Shown: positions 27,953-35,945 of the stretch, piece after piece
Numbering within the stretch: position 1 is the first letter of the stretch
Layout of the letters: each line of letters starts with the position of its first letter
Assembly (NCBI GenBank): GCA_009777485.1
Contig: WRLT01000005.1
Span: forward strand, 1 to 64,000
DNA length: 64,000 nt
Reading direction: 5' to 3'
Source: Bacillota bacterium
GTDB lineage: Bacteria > Bacillota > Clostridia > Christensenellales > Pumilibacteraceae
Translations under genes and position numbers: made by a program
Notes under the pieces: model-generated
What the model was told of the DNA's origin: nothing
Databases searched by the model: none
Seen by the model: the letters and a program-made list of their open reading frames with translations, nothing else

Positions 27953-29029
27953 ATGAGAGTTTATAACTTTTCCGCAGGACCGTCTATGCTGCCCTTGCCC
28001 GTTTTAGAAAAGGTGCAAAAGGATTTTTTATCGTATGGCGGTACGGGTATGTCCGTAACGGAAATGAGTCACCGCTCTAAGCCGTATGAGGCGATTAACG
28101 CCGAAGCCGAAAGTCTGCTGCGCAAGCTTATGGGCATTTCTGAGGAGTACGATGTAATCTTTATTCAAGGCGGCGCGTCTACGCAGTTTGAGGCTATTCC
28201 GTTAAATTTGTGCGCGCATAAAAAAGCGGACTATGTGGTTACGGGCGTATTTTCGGAAAAGGCTTTTAAGGAGGCGGGTAAATTTACGGATGCAAAGATT
28301 GCCGCGTCGTCGAAAGATAAAAGCTTTACCTACATTCCGCGCTTAGAAAAAAGCATGTTCCGCGCCGATGCGGACTATGTGCATATTTGTTATAACAACA
28401 CGATTATCGGTACGCGCTTTCGCGCCGCGCCCGATACGGGGGCTGTTCCGCTGATTGCGGATATGTCCTCTATGATTTTAAGCGAAGAGGTGGACGTATC
28501 TAAATTTTCGGTTATTTATGCGGGCGCGCAAAAAAATATTGCTCCTGCCGGCGTAACGATTGTGATTGTTAAAAAAGGGTTGGCTAATGCGCCCTCGCCG
28601 CTGTGCCCTACCATGCTGAAATGGCAGACGCAAATCAACGAAAAAAGCTTGTACAATACGCCTCCTGCGTTTTCTACGTATATGGCGATGGAAGTGTTTA
28701 AGTGGTTGGACGGTTTGGGCGGCGTAAAAGCGGTTCAAAAAATGAACGAAGAAAAAGCAAATCTATTGTACGATTTTATTGACAATTCAGCGTTTTATCA
28801 AAACAAGGTAGAAAAGGAATTCCGTTCTATTATGAACGTGCCGTTTGTTTCGCCCAGCGAAGAATTGGATAATCAATTTGTAAGTGAGGCGGCAAAGCTT
28901 GGCTTAATCGCGTTAAAGGGCCATAGATTGGTAGGCGGTATGCGCGCAAGCATCTATAACGCGATGCCGAAAGAAGGCATTAAAGCTTTAATCGAATTTA
29001 TGAAAAAGTTTGAAAAGAATAATAAATAA
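27953..29029 (+). CDS. serC: Phosphoserine aminotransferase SerC
   Basis: PLP-dependent class V aminotransferase that converts 3-phosphohydroxypyruvate to phosphoserine. The 358-residue protein opens with the family signature YNFSAGPSMLPLPVLE, has GTGMSVTEMSHRS, and the PLP lysine within VIYAGAQKNIAPAG near residue 190. serA follows 71 bp downstream, so the pair covers the first two steps of serine synthesis. Confidence 0.96.
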   Translation: MRVYNFSAGPSMLPLPVLEKVQKDFLSYGGTGMSVTEMSHRSKPYEAINAEAESLLRKLMGISEEYDVIFIQGGASTQFEAIPLNLCAHKKADYVVTGVFSEKAFKEAGKFTDAKIAASSKDKSFTYIPRLEKSMFRADADYVHICYNNTIIGTRFRAAPDTGAVPLIADMSSMILSEEVDVSKFSVIYAGAQKNIAPAGVTIVIVKKGLANAPSPLCPTMLKWQTQINEKSLYNTPPAFSTYMAMEVFKWLDGLGGVKAVQKMNEEKANLLYDFIDNSAFYQNKVEKEFRSIMNVPFVSPSEELDNQFVSEAAKLGLIALKGHRLVGGMRASIYNAMPKEGIKALIEFMKKFEKNNK

Positions 29030-29100
29030 AACTGTATTATGAAATTATTACAGCTTAGATAAATACAGTTTTAAAATAAAAAGGAGAAAGAAAAACATTT

Positions 29101-30261
29101 ATGGAAATACTGCGTTTGAATGAAATCAGCCCTGCGGTGAATGAGGTTTTTAAAGCACCGTATAAAATGGTAAAGGAAAGCAAATCCCCTGCCGCTATTA
29201 TTTTGCGTTCTTATAATATGCACGATTATAAAATTTCTGAATCGGTGCTTTGCGTAGGACGTGCGGGCGCGGGCGTAAATAATATCCCTATCGATGCGTA
29301 TGCCGAAAAAGGCGTGGTGGTTTTTAACACGCCCGGCGCGAATGCGAATGCGGTTAAGGAGTTGGTTATCTTATCATTTTTATTGTGCGGCCGCAGCGTA
29401 ACCGACGGGATAAACTGGGCGCAAAGCCTTAAAGGCAAAGGCGCGGAGGTTGAGGGCTTAGTTGAAAAGGGTAAAAATCAATTTGTCGGGGGCGAAATTC
29501 TCGGCAAAAAATTAGGCGTTATCGGCTTAGGCGCGATAGGAATTTTAACGGCAAACGCTGCCGTTGAGTTGGGTATGCAGGTTATGGGCTATGACCCTTT
29601 TCTTTCGGTTAAGGGTGCGTGGAATTTAAATAATCATGTAAAGCAGTGCGATTGCTTAAAAACGATTTTTGCCGAATGCGACTTTATCTCGCTGCACGCG
29701 CCGCTGAATGCGCAAACGCGCAATATGATTAACGCCGAAACGCTTGCCTCTATGAAAGACGGCGTAAATATTGTTAATTGCTCGCGTGCGGAGTTGTGCG
29801 ACAATGCCGCTATGATTGAAGCGGTAAATTCGGGCAAGGTAAACCGTTATGTTACAGATTTTCCGGGCGATGCGCTGTTGGGGATAAAAAACATAATCCC
29901 TATCCCCCACTTAGGCGCGTCTACGCCGGAGGCGGAGGATAACTGTGCGTTTATGGTTGCGCAGCAAATTAAAGATTTTATCGAAAACGGAAACGTAGTA
30001 AACTCGGTAAACTTCCCCGCGTGCAGTCTGCCCCGCGACGGCAAGCAGCGCGTTACCATTATTCATTTAAACGTTAAAAATGTGATTAGCTCGATTACCG
30101 ACATTATCGGAAAAGAAGGCGTAAACATACACGGCTTTGTATCGCAGTCCGACGGCAAAAAATACGCCTACGCAATTTTAGATTTAGACGAAAAGCTAAA
30201 CGAAAAGGTAATAGAAAAAATTAAAAAGCTGGATAATGTTATTAAGGTTAGAGTGGTTTAG
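29101..30261 (+). CDS. serA: D-3-phosphoglycerate dehydrogenase SerA
   Basis: NAD-dependent enzyme of serine synthesis. The 386-residue protein has the D-2-hydroxyacid dehydrogenase layout: NAD-binding LGVIGLGAIGILTA near residue 140, the catalytic Arg within NIVNCSRAEL, and the His in PIPHLGASTPEAE. Residues 315-386 form a short regulatory ACT domain (VTIIHLNVKNVISSITDII). It is the compact form without the extra ASB domain. AAGGAG precedes the start. Confidence 0.95.
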   Translation: MEILRLNEISPAVNEVFKAPYKMVKESKSPAAIILRSYNMHDYKISESVLCVGRAGAGVNNIPIDAYAEKGVVVFNTPGANANAVKELVILSFLLCGRSVTDGINWAQSLKGKGAEVEGLVEKGKNQFVGGEILGKKLGVIGLGAIGILTANAAVELGMQVMGYDPFLSVKGAWNLNNHVKQCDCLKTIFAECDFISLHAPLNAQTRNMINAETLASMKDGVNIVNCSRAELCDNAAMIEAVNSGKVNRYVTDFPGDALLGIKNIIPIPHLGASTPEAEDNCAFMVAQQIKDFIENGNVVNSVNFPACSLPRDGKQRVTIIHLNVKNVISSITDIIGKEGVNIHGFVSQSDGKKYAYAILDLDEKLNEKVIEKIKKLDNVIKVRVV

Positions 30262-30297
30262 ATATAGGCAACAGTTTTTAATTTGAGGTGTGTACTT

Positions 30298-30774
30298 ATG
30301 GAAAGTAAAACAGCATTCAAAATAAGCGGAATACTTCAAATAATATGGAGTGTTGTGGCTGTTTTATTTGGCGGATTTGCGCTAGTTGTTTTTGTTTTAA
30401 TTGCTAGCTCCGGCGGCTTTGGCCCTAATAGTGTTCCTGCACCGCTTACAACAAATGCTATTTTGTTTTTTGTTTTTATCGGCTTAGTTATATTGGGCGG
30501 TTGTGGTATTGTACTATTTTTAGGAATTAAACTTATTCTAAAAAATAAATTGTCTAAAAGCAAATCGCCTATATCCATCGCGTCTATTGCTTTTCTTTGT
30601 GTTCCGCCGTTGGTAGGAATCTATATGCTGATTCGCAGCGCAAGTGTTTTGCCTAATTCATTTATGGTTTTTTCGCCTATGTTTATTATTTTGATAAGTC
30701 CTATCATAATGGTTATAACAAATGTCCTATCATTGCTTTATGACAAGTTTGATTTATGTAAACGCATAAAATAG
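30298..30774 (+). CDS. Small four-helix membrane protein, unknown
   Basis: About 158 residues from MESKTAFKIS, chosen because GAGGTG lies 7 nt upstream; a TTG five codons earlier overlaps that site. Four hydrophobic segments are visible (about 12-36, 55-80, 95-115 and 125-150). No family recognised. The 3' end (AAACGCATAAAATAG) is partly copied 58 bp downstream. Probably read through from serA, which ends 36 bp upstream. Confidence 0.6.
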   Translation: MESKTAFKISGILQIIWSVVAVLFGGFALVVFVLIASSGGFGPNSVPAPLTTNAILFFVFIGLVILGGCGIVLFLGIKLILKNKLSKSKSPISIASIAFLCVPPLVGIYMLIRSASVLPNSFMVFSPMFIILISPIIMVITNVLSLLYDKFDLCKRIK

Positions 30775-30811
30775 CGCTAGCTCACGGAGTTGTAAAACGA
30801 ACGGGGTTGGG

Positions 30812-31035
30812 TTATGTAAACGCGTAAAATAGCGTGCTAGACAGGCAACAGTTGGCTTTACGGCAAGGAGTAGTATTACCTAATACACGACAGGGTTGTC
30901 TTAAATTTGAGGGTAAGTTGCACAACAGTTTAATTTTTTGCGCGCGCCGCGTACCTAGATGTACGCAAGTGCGCAAAAAATTAAAGCGTAGTGCAAATCG
31001 CCCCAAATTTAAGACAACCCCTATTTTACGCGTTT
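30812..31035. repeat. Nested structured hairpin elements (copy 1 plus half of another)
   Basis: Copy 1 is 30893-31020. Its arms GGGTTGTCTTAAATTTG and CAAATTTAAGACAACCC are perfect inverted repeats. Inside are stem TTGCAC/GTGCAA, loop AACAG/GCGTA, stem TTTAATTTTTTGCGC and its complement, and an apical GCGTAC/GTACGC hairpin. Left of it, 30836-30892 holds the 5' half of a related copy (AACAG, CGGCAAGGAG, hairpin). Both are enclosed by AAACGCGTAAAATAG and its inverse at 31021-31035, which is the 3' end of the minus-strand gene. Confidence 0.85.
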
Positions 31036-31920
31036 GGGGGTTATGATGCGGCCGTCGGCGTAGTATCTGCGTCCTGTTTTTGTGTAGAAATGCGTCATGT
31101 TAAGGATGGCGATAAATAACACCGAAACGGGAATGGTTGCCATAAGCCCGACGCCGAAGGTGAAAATTCCGATAAATACATTTAGTGCGATAATGATAAG
31201 CCATGCGGCGCAAAAGCTGAAAAAAACCGAAACAAAGTTTTTGCTTGCTTTTCGCGCGGAAAAAGCAAAGCTTTGGAATATCGGCGCACGGTTTAAAACT
31301 ACCTCTGTACCCCAAAAGGCGATTAGCGTGTAGCGCAGTGCTTGAAACAGTACAAAGTAGATTAAAATCACAATCGGGGCGAAATACGCGCCGCCCGCAA
31401 CAAAAAACAGCCCTAGCAGATAATACAATCCTAAAAAGAAGAGCGCGTCGTACAGCGTGGTGTAGATTAGCTTTACCAAAATAAAGCGGCTGGAAATTCC
31501 TAATTTTGCAATAAATGCGTGCGAAAATTTTACTTTAAGGTTAGATGACATTTCTCCTTCTAACGATTGATACAGCGGCAGTTCGTAAAAGCCTAGTAGA
31601 AATTTGTAGATAAACATAACGATAAAAAACAAGATTACCGTAGAGAGTGTAAGCCGTCTGTTATCGCTGAACACGCTTTGAATTTGCGTCCAAATGCTTT
31701 GGATTTCCGCGCCTATATTGCCGCTTCCGTTTAATATTCCCATAAAGGACGCGCCGATTTGACGCGTAATGCCCGCATCGTTAAACGCGCTTAAAACGGG
31801 CAGAATAAACATTAAGCTTAGCGCGCCGATAATAAGCGCCAAAATTAAAATAAATAAGGCAACCGTCCACGCTAAGCCGAAACGTTTTATAATGATTCTG
31901 AATGCACTTTTAAACGCCAT
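31021..31920 (-). CDS. Multi-pass membrane protein, unknown (299 aa)
   Basis: Six or so hydrophobic segments, starting with one at about residues 16-42 and ending near residue 275. The C-terminus is basic (TGRRYYADGRIITPKRVK). It overlaps the start of its upstream partner's last codons by 11 bp and has an AAAGGAT ribosome site, so the two are probably made together and may form one complex. No family recognised. Confidence 0.65.
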   Translation of the reverse strand: MAFKSAFRIIIKRFGLAWTVALFILILALIIGALSLMFILPVLSAFNDAGITRQIGASFMGILNGSGNIGAEIQSIWTQIQSVFSDNRRLTLSTVILFFIVMFIYKFLLGFYELPLYQSLEGEMSSNLKVKFSHAFIAKLGISSRFILVKLIYTTLYDALFFLGLYYLLGLFFVAGGAYFAPIVILIYFVLFQALRYTLIAFWGTEVVLNRAPIFQSFAFSARKASKNFVSVFFSFCAAWLIIIALNVFIGIFTFGVGLMATIPVSVLFIAILNMTHFYTKTGRRYYADGRIITPKRVK

Positions 31921-32743
31921 ATTTTTTAATATCCTTTCGCTCCATTCCTGTTACGCCAAACGTAACGACCATGCAGTACGCACAAAAATACACCAGTAAA
32001 AATAAGTGCAGCACTATGGATATGATGATTTGCCCCCACTGCGGAATAAACGCGCCTAATGCGGCCGCAACGCCCCGCACAAGCGCGGCTATAAAAAAAA
32101 CAAACGCAAACCCAAAAGTTACTTTAAAGGGCTTGTTGCCGTAGTAGGATACCGATGAGGTAAACGCGTCCGCAAAGCTGTATCCGTAAATTTGCATGAC
32201 GGGCGCCATAAACATAAACGGCGAACACAGCCAGCATAACAGACAAAACATAAACAGTGCCAGTACGCACGTTACGATTACGGAAGCGGTGTTCGGGACG
32301 CCCGCGCCCGAAATCATTAAATGCTGCAATGCGGTTAGCGATAACAGCACCGCAAAGTACAGTGCAAACACCGCGCCCACAATAAACACGATTTTTAAGG
32401 CGGGCAGAAAATAATGGTTCATTAGCGAAAACGGCTTTTTAATGGACATGCGCCCTACCCTAAAATGCGTTTCTATAAACGGCATGGCCAAGCAAAATGT
32501 AAAAAATAAGGTGCCGAATATTAAAAAGCCCGGCCAAATCCATGTTAGGGTGCGCGGCTCTACCGCCAGCCACACGATATCTAAAAAGGTGCGGATATCC
32601 GCCGTTGCGTACAGCGGCAAAAACGAAAGCGACGCAACGGGACGTATAAAAAAGCCCAAAGCTACCGCTGCCGGCAAGGCTATCAACATCAACGCCCACC
32701 ATGAACGCTTTAAATATTTAAACGTATCTTTTACGTATTGCAC
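31910..32743 (-). CDS. Multi-pass membrane protein, unknown (277 aa)
   Basis: Six hydrophobic segments over 277 residues; similar in size and topology to its overlapping neighbour, perhaps a diverged paralogue. The start codon is GTG, only 6 nt after a TATACT box, so initiation would be leaderless on GTG. No substrate-binding or catalytic motif is visible. Confidence 0.65.
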   Translation of the reverse strand: MQYVKDTFKYLKRSWWALMLIALPAAVALGFFIRPVASLSFLPLYATADIRTFLDIVWLAVEPRTLTWIWPGFLIFGTLFFTFCLAMPFIETHFRVGRMSIKKPFSLMNHYFLPALKIVFIVGAVFALYFAVLLSLTALQHLMISGAGVPNTASVIVTCVLALFMFCLLCWLCSPFMFMAPVMQIYGYSFADAFTSSVSYYGNKPFKVTFGFAFVFFIAALVRGVAAALGAFIPQWGQIIISIVLHLFLLVYFCAYCMVVTFGVTGMERKDIKKYGV

Positions 32744-32749
32744 AACGGT

Positions 32750-32778
32750 AGTATACTACAACTTTACAATTTAGGCAA
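32750..32778 (-). promoter_or_regulatory. Promoter of the two-gene membrane operon (leaderless GTG)
   Basis: Minus-strand TTGCCT (32773-32778), 17-bp spacer, TATACT (32750-32755), 6 nt to the GTG start at 32743. Confidence 0.65.
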
Positions 32779-32801
32779 GAAAAAAGTTCTTTCTAACAAA
32801 C

Positions 32802-33008
32802 TTATTCTTCTAAACCTAATAAATAATCCGAAGAAACATTGAAATAAAGCGCAACCTTAATTATTGCAGGTATTAAAGGTTGTATTTTATTTCTTTCCCA
32901 ATCGCTGATTATGGATTGACTGTATCCGATAATTGAACCAAGTTTCTGTTGCGAAAGGGCCTTTTTTTCGCGTAATTCTTTTAATCTTATAAAAAATTTG
33001 TTAGCCAT
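32802..33008 (-). CDS. Small XRE-family DNA-binding protein
   Basis: A 68-residue protein that is almost only a Cro/C1-type HTH: RLKELREKKALSQQKLGSI, then YSQSIISDWERNK as the recognition helix, ending in SSDYLLGLEE. It probably represses itself: a perfect 12-bp palindrome (33014-33025), ATAACATTTG (33031-33040) and an inverted repeat TGAGCA-N5-TGCTCA (about 33048-33064) lie just upstream. A TATCAT box 6 nt before the ATG suggests a leaderless message. It resembles the second XRE gene at 62543. Confidence 0.88.
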   Translation of the reverse strand: MANKFFIRLKELREKKALSQQKLGSIIGYSQSIISDWERNKIQPLIPAIIKVALYFNVSSDYLLGLEE

Positions 33009-33013
33009 AATAT

Positions 33014-33064
33014 TATGATATCATACATTCATAACATTTGCATGCAATGAGCAAAAAATGCTCA
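33014..33064. promoter_or_regulatory. Operator-like region upstream of the XRE gene
   Basis: Contains TATGATATCATA (33014-33025, overlapping the -10 region), ATAACATTTG (33031-33040, shared with the 62.5 kb XRE locus) and TGAGCA-N5-TGCTCA. Their placement at the promoter suggests autoregulation. Confidence 0.45.
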
Positions 33065-33126
33065 AAGAAATTTTTTTCGCTAAAAGGAGATGCTAAACGG
33101 GTGAAATGCCAAAAGCAACCCAAATT

Positions 33127-34302
33127 TCACCCGCTCACCATCTCCCAAAGAATATCGGCAAGCTTGTCGGGGCCGTCATAGCGTTGTTCGGATTTGCAGG
33201 CGTCTATATAGGGCTGCATGAGTGCGGGGTTTTGTGCCCATGCCTCCGCCGTTAAAACGGCTTTGTTTACGTTAGTGATTTTTACCGCGCTTTTTACGTG
33301 GTGCGTATAGTGGCGGCAAATCCATTTTTCGATAGGGGTTGCCAAAAATGTAACGATTGCGGGCGCGCCGAAATATGCGGGCTCGGCTAGGTTGCTTGCG
33401 CCTGCTTTTCCGATAAATAAATCGCAGGAGGCAGATAATAGCAGCATTTTATCGGTAAAGCCGTAGGGGGCGAATGTGATGTTATCGGGCGGTGTGATTT
33501 TTAAAAACTCTTGATAGAGGGCCTCGTTTCGTCCGCAGACGGCAACCACCGTGAGTGGCAATTTAGACTGCATAAGCCTATGCACCGTTTGCTTTAAGCG
33601 TCCCGCGCCGTAGGCGCCGTCTGCTAACAATATGGTGAATTTATCTTCGGGTAGGCCTAATTCGCGGCGGTATTCAGGGCGGCTTTTGGTATATTCGGCT
33701 ACGTTTTTACGGATTAAAAACGGCACAACTGCCGTAGGGGTGCGTTTAAAGGTAAGGCTTTTGGCGGCCGCTTGCGCGCCTGTTTGACTGGAAAGCGCGA
33801 TTAAATCGGCGCGTTTATCCCATTGCAATCCGATTACGGGGTCTGGACAGTACGCGGCGATTTTGGTTTGGGGATTTATAAGCCCTAGCTTTTTTGCCTC
33901 GCATGCGTAGTAAAGGGTGGCAAAATGCGTATGAAAAATTAAATCTGCGTCTAGCTGCTTGATGTACTCTAATGCCGCTGAAAGTCCGCGCTTGTAGTGG
34001 CGGCGGTACACAAACCAAAGACTCTTTTTTTGCCCGAACATACGCATGGCAAGAAACTGAAAAAAGCCGTTTGCGCGGTTGCGGTTGTGTTTTTTAACCT
34101 CGCGTATCAGCTCTTCCTCTACCCACATCATGTCTTGATTTTGGGTATCTTTAAAAAACTTAGTGCGCACGATTTCGCACCTGTCGCCGTATTTTTCTTC
34201 AAACGCGTCCGCTACGGCTGTCATAGGCATGATGTGGCCTAAGCCTGCCTCTACAAACGGGAATACTACGCGCGGTTTTTGTTTTTGATTTTGATTTTCC
34301 AT
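33127..34302 (-). CDS. GT-B glycosyltransferase, diacylglycerol glycosyltransferase/MurG-like
   Basis: About 391 residues from MENQNQKQKPRVVFPF; the 70 in-frame codons upstream are repeat DNA and are excluded. The N-terminal half has the GT28-type glycine loop (EAGLGHIMPMTAVADAF). The C-terminal half has ILLADGAYGAGRL and the donor-binding pattern LFIGKAGASNLAEPAYFGAPAI. It looks closer to processive diacylglycerol glucosyltransferases (UgtP/MGDG synthase type) than to MurG, lacking the MurG GGSQGA signature. It probably makes a glycolipid membrane anchor. No clear ribosome site. Confidence 0.75.
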   Translation of the reverse strand: MENQNQKQKPRVVFPFVEAGLGHIMPMTAVADAFEEKYGDRCEIVRTKFFKDTQNQDMMWVEEELIREVKKHNRNRANGFFQFLAMRMFGQKKSLWFVYRRHYKRGLSAALEYIKQLDADLIFHTHFATLYYACEAKKLGLINPQTKIAAYCPDPVIGLQWDKRADLIALSSQTGAQAAAKSLTFKRTPTAVVPFLIRKNVAEYTKSRPEYRRELGLPEDKFTILLADGAYGAGRLKQTVHRLMQSKLPLTVVAVCGRNEALYQEFLKITPPDNITFAPYGFTDKMLLLSASCDLFIGKAGASNLAEPAYFGAPAIVTFLATPIEKWICRHYTHHVKSAVKITNVNKAVLTAEAWAQNPALMQPYIDACKSEQRYDGPDKLADILWEMVSG

Positions 34303-34341
34303 AGTGTTTTTTCTTTTTACCTTGTCCGATTTTGTGGGTTG

Positions 34342-34566
34342 GGGGTTTCTTTCCACCCCGTCAACTTCGTTGCCACCCCTCAAGAGGGGAATTTTTTTAC
34401 GGTTACTTGCACGATACAATGCAGAGGGGAATTTTTTAGATTTTTCTTTCCACCCCGCCCCTACGGGGCAATGGGTCGTTCGTTCCTCACTCCCCGCTTT
34501 GGCTAAAAACACAAGTGTTTTTGCGGCTGTCGCCGCCGCGTCGCGCCTGCAAAAGGGGAATTTTTA
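34342..34566. repeat. CCCCT-CAAG-AGGGG repeat, two linked copies
   Basis: Contains the recurring phrase TTTCTTTCCACCCCGTC or CGCCCC, a CCCCT-CAAG-AGGGG hairpin (34376-34389) followed by T on the plus strand, and a block with GGTCGTTCGTTCCTCACTCC and an AAAAACAC-AA-GTGTTTTT-type hairpin that recurs near 63.7 kb. It lies between two minus-strand genes and is non-coding. Confidence 0.75.
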
Positions 34567-34632
34567 GAGGTTTTTTATTTTAAATCTTAGCCGAAATTTG
34601 TAAGTTGTAAGTTGTAAGTTGTCAATTATTTT

Positions 34633-35613
34633 TTACTCGTAGCTTACGCCGACTTGGGTGAGTTGGTGTTCGATTAGCTGCATAACTTCTAGGGTAACTT
34701 GGTGTGTCATTACGGGGCTTTCTTTTAGGTTATCGCGGATAAGTTGGTTGAAATGCTCGATTTCCCATGTGAAACCGTCGCGGGCGCGGCGGGGTGTAAA
34801 CTTTTTAACGGTTTTGCCGCCGCTGTCGCTTTTTACAATCACTTTGCGGGCATCGTAAAAGGACGGTATGTGGATTTGCCCTTTTTCAAATTCGATAGTA
34901 TAGTATTCTTTAAGCGTGAGAAATTCGTGCGAAACGCGGAAGTTTACTACTAGGCCGTTTTCGTAGGTGAAAACGGTGTCGCAGTTAATCTCTACCTCGT
35001 TTTTAATTTTTCCTTTTGCTTCGATTTTTTGCGGCATGCCGAACAGCATATGCGTATAGGTTGTGGGATATACGCCTACGTCTAATACGCTGCCTCCCCC
35101 TACCGCCTTGTTAAATACGCGTGATTTGGGCCCGTGCCCTATGCCTACCTCAAATTTGGAACGGGCTGACGTAGGCGCGCCCAAAGTACCGCTATTTAAA
35201 ACCTCTTGCACGTATAGAGTGGCGGGTAAAAAGCGCGTCCAAAGCGCCTCCATAATCAGGGTGTCGTTTTGTTTGGCAGCTGTAATCATGCGTTGTGCGG
35301 AGGCTAGGTTTACCGCAAACGATTTTTCTACTAATACGGGGATTTTGGCGTTTAAAAACAGCACGGCGGGTTTTTCGTGCGCGTTCATGTGCGTGGATAT
35401 GTATGCCGCGTCTACCTTGTCGGCGTTTTGCGCTAGTTCTTCGTAGGTGAATGCGTGCGGAATGTTGTATTTTTGGGCATACTCTTGGGCGCGCTGAGGG
35501 CTGCTAGATGCGCAGGCGGTAATTTCGCTGCCCTCTACGCTGCGGATAGCGCGCAGCATGCGCCGCGAAATTTTGCCTAAGCCTACGATTGCCCATCGTA
35601 TTTTTTGCTGCAT
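34633..35613 (-). CDS. Gfo/Idh/MocA family oxidoreductase
   Basis: NAD(P)-dependent dehydrogenase of sugar-type substrates. About 326 residues from MQQKIRWAIVGLGKISRRM, with the Rossmann GLGKIS loop and the family's catalytic-lysine motif in IPVLVEKSFAVN near residue 95. The C-terminal beta domain starts around residue 125. The start is fixed by AGGAG 9 nt upstream. The substrate is unknown. It stands alone with its own promoter. Confidence 0.88.
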   Translation of the reverse strand: MQQKIRWAIVGLGKISRRMLRAIRSVEGSEITACASSSPQRAQEYAQKYNIPHAFTYEELAQNADKVDAAYISTHMNAHEKPAVLFLNAKIPVLVEKSFAVNLASAQRMITAAKQNDTLIMEALWTRFLPATLYVQEVLNSGTLGAPTSARSKFEVGIGHGPKSRVFNKAVGGGSVLDVGVYPTTYTHMLFGMPQKIEAKGKIKNEVEINCDTVFTYENGLVVNFRVSHEFLTLKEYYTIEFEKGQIHIPSFYDARKVIVKSDSGGKTVKKFTPRRARDGFTWEIEHFNQLIRDNLKESPVMTHQVTLEVMQLIEHQLTQVGVSYE

Positions 35614-35642
35614 TTGGTATTCTCCTGTGTGTAAAAGGTGCA

Positions 35643-35735
35643 AAAAGTGCATCCTTTTTGCATCCTATTTGCATCTGTTTTTGGGGGCGGTGGTTAGTAT
35701 ACTATTATTATATCATACTTTTTTGCGTTTGTCAA
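35643..35735 (-). promoter_or_regulatory. Promoter and hairpin leader of the Gfo/Idh/MocA gene
   Basis: Minus-strand TTGACA (35730-35735), 17-bp spacer, TATAAT (35707-35712). The leader of about 90 nt contains GCAAAAAG and CTTTTTGC as a perfect 8-bp hairpin. A run of eight G lies just upstream of the -35 box. Confidence 0.7.
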
Positions 35736-35750
35736 GCCCCCCCCGTTTAA

Positions 35751-35944
35751 TAATGGAGAATGGAGAATTTTTCTTTGTACCCCATCCGATTTTGTGGGCT
35801 GGGGTTTCTTTCCACCCCGTCTGATTGGGGGTATAGGCTTTTCTTTCCACCCCGCCCCTACGGGGCACCCCTCAAGAGGGGAATTTTTTTAAGGCTATTA
35901 TTTTAAATTCATTGCCGACATTCTCCATTTTCCATTCTCCATTA
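35751..35944. repeat. MITE-like element with TGGAGAA-type inverted termini
   Basis: About 194 bp bounded by TAATGGAGAATGGAGAAT (35751-35768) and a matching inverted right end (35920-35944). The interior carries the CCCCT-CAAG-AGGGG hairpin (35868-35881) with a T run. No coding capacity. It abuts the stop codon of the next gene. Confidence 0.7.
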
Positions 35945-35945
35945 C

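Noticed and set aside
33127-34302. Calling the glycosyltransferase murG because of the nearby dcw genes
   Set aside because: The MurG signatures are absent, and the donor-site pattern fits diacylglycerol glycosyltransferases better.
34303-34512. N-terminal 70-codon extension of the glycosyltransferase
   Set aside because: It is encoded by intergenic repeat DNA and does not resemble the family; the MENQ start gives a normal length.
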